Shown: piece after piece, positions 6,352-6,817 of the stretch
How the letters are laid out: every line of letters starts with the position of its first letter
Numbering within the stretch: position 1 is the stretch's first letter
Assembly (NCBI GenBank): GCA_020845495.1
Contig: JADLFM010000154.1
Span: 1-6,817, forward strand
Length of the DNA stretch: 6,817 bases
DNA from: Chloroflexota bacterium
Lineage (GTDB): Bacteria; Chloroflexota; UBA6077; JACCZL01
Direction: 5' to 3'
Notes under the pieces: generated by a model
Seen by the model: the letters and a program-made list of their open reading frames with translations, nothing else
What the model was told of the DNA's origin: nothing
Database searches by the model: none
Translations under genes and position numbers: made by a program

Positions 6352-6817
6352 ATGCTTCCAGTGACGTTGGAGTTTCAGACCGTCTACGAGACATTTCGGC
6401 CACGCATTCACCGCTATCTGGCTGCCCGGGTAGGCGAGGACGCCGCCGATGATGTCGCGCAGGACGTGTTTGTGAGGATCTACGCCGCACTCCCGGGCTT
6501 CCGCGGCGAATCGCAGGTCACGACCTGGATCTACCGGATCGCGTCAAATGCCGCCGTCGACTGGCTTCGCGGGTCGACGCATCGCGATCCGTCCGGGGGC
6601 AGGTTCTCGGTGGATTTGATCACGGAGGCTGAGGACGAGCGTCTCTGGGCCGACATCGGCGAGCCGTCCGCCGACCAACAGGTGATCCGGGAGGAGATGA
6701 GCGAATGCGTTCAGGCGTTGGTTGGGCGGTTACCCGAGGCGTATCGCACCGCTCTGCTCGCGAGCGAGGAGGAAGGACTGAAGGATGCCGAGGCCGCCCG
6801 ACTTCTCGGGCTAACAC
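6352..6817 (+). CDS. ECF-type RNA polymerase sigma factor, 3' end outside the window
   Basis: The open frame from ATG 6352 runs to the window edge, giving 155 residues. GGGAGG lies 5 bases upstream, and an in-frame TGA at 6322 bounds the start. Sigma region 2 is at about residues 14-75, with DDVAQDVFVRIY (33-44, core-binding region 2.2) and TTWIYRIASNAAVDWLR (57-73, regions 2.3-2.4, -10 recognition and melting). An acidic linker at about 85-115 replaces region 3. Region 4 begins at about 117 with LVGRLPEAYRTALLASEEEG and LKDAEAARLLGLT, and breaks off in the helix-turn-helix. ECF factors redirect polymerase to a small regulon and are usually held by an anti-sigma gene next door; any such gene would lie right of the window. 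Association with the ArsR gene 68 bases upstream suggests a metal, oxidant or thiol signal. The outward-facing elements at 5157-5191 and 5379-5413 are candidate target promoters. Confidence 0.92.
   Translation, partial: MLPVTLEFQTVYETFRPRIHRYLAARVGEDAADDVAQDVFVRIYAALPGFRGESQVTTWIYRIASNAAVDWLRGSTHRDPSGGRFSVDLITEAEDERLWADIGEPSADQQVIREEMSECVQALVGRLPEAYRTALLASEEEGLKDAEAARLLGLT

Noticed and set aside
6273..6452. A 59-codon frame starting at ATG 6273 with a strong GGAGGGAGGAG just upstream
   Set aside because: It overlaps the ArsR end and runs into the sigma gene in another frame, and its residues show no family. The purine run may be incidental, although it is a good ribosome-site match.
5996..6490. 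A 164-codon minus-strand frame across the ArsR and sigma genes
   Set aside because: It is an antisense shadow of two clear gene families on the plus strand and is Arg-rich without motifs.

Overview
The window is GC-rich bacterial DNA. It holds two divergent transcription units separated by a 563-base gene-free stretch. No RNA gene, insertion sequence or CRISPR array was found. Base composition, the twin-arginine-exported molybdoenzyme set, the FmdE-type partner and the small DUF2180-like zinc protein fit a Chloroflexota or actinobacterial-type organism. This assignment is inference only, because there is no marker gene.

Left unit, minus strand, transcribed from about 5150 towards position 1. 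It is a tightly packed respiratory operon of the complex iron-sulfur molybdoenzyme (CISM) type. The order is a Tat-exported 16-cysteine ferredoxin subunit (4007-4942), a NrfD/PsrC-type membrane quinone subunit (2684-3994), a Tat-exported molybdopterin catalytic subunit (184-2697), and the start of an FmdE-family gene (1-187) that runs off the left edge. Spacings are +12, -14 and -4 bases, so the genes are almost certainly co-transcribed and the last two junctions are probably translationally coupled. The B-C-A order with Tat signals on both A and B resembles tetrathionate (ttrBCA) and selenate (srdBCA) reductase operons. The substrate cannot be read from the sequence. The catalytic subunit has serine where the third cysteine ligand of its N-terminal [4Fe-4S] cluster is expected.

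Right unit, plus strand. It encodes an 83-residue cysteine/histidine-rich zinc-ribbon protein resembling DUF2180 (5506-5757), an ArsR/SmtB-family repressor with a Cys-Asn-Cys sensor-like motif and a cysteine-bearing tail (5834-6283), and an ECF sigma factor cut by the right edge (6352-6817). All three look regulatory or metal/thiol-responsive.

Between them, 4943-5505 holds several dyads. The most notable is a composite element, CGGGACAGGTG followed at fixed distance by CATCG and ATC, present in two copies that point outward towards the two units. The working hypothesis is that the ArsR protein and/or the ECF sigma factor control both the respiratory operon and their own unit through these sites. 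The substrate or stress may be a thiophilic metalloid or sulfur oxyanion. This is inference.
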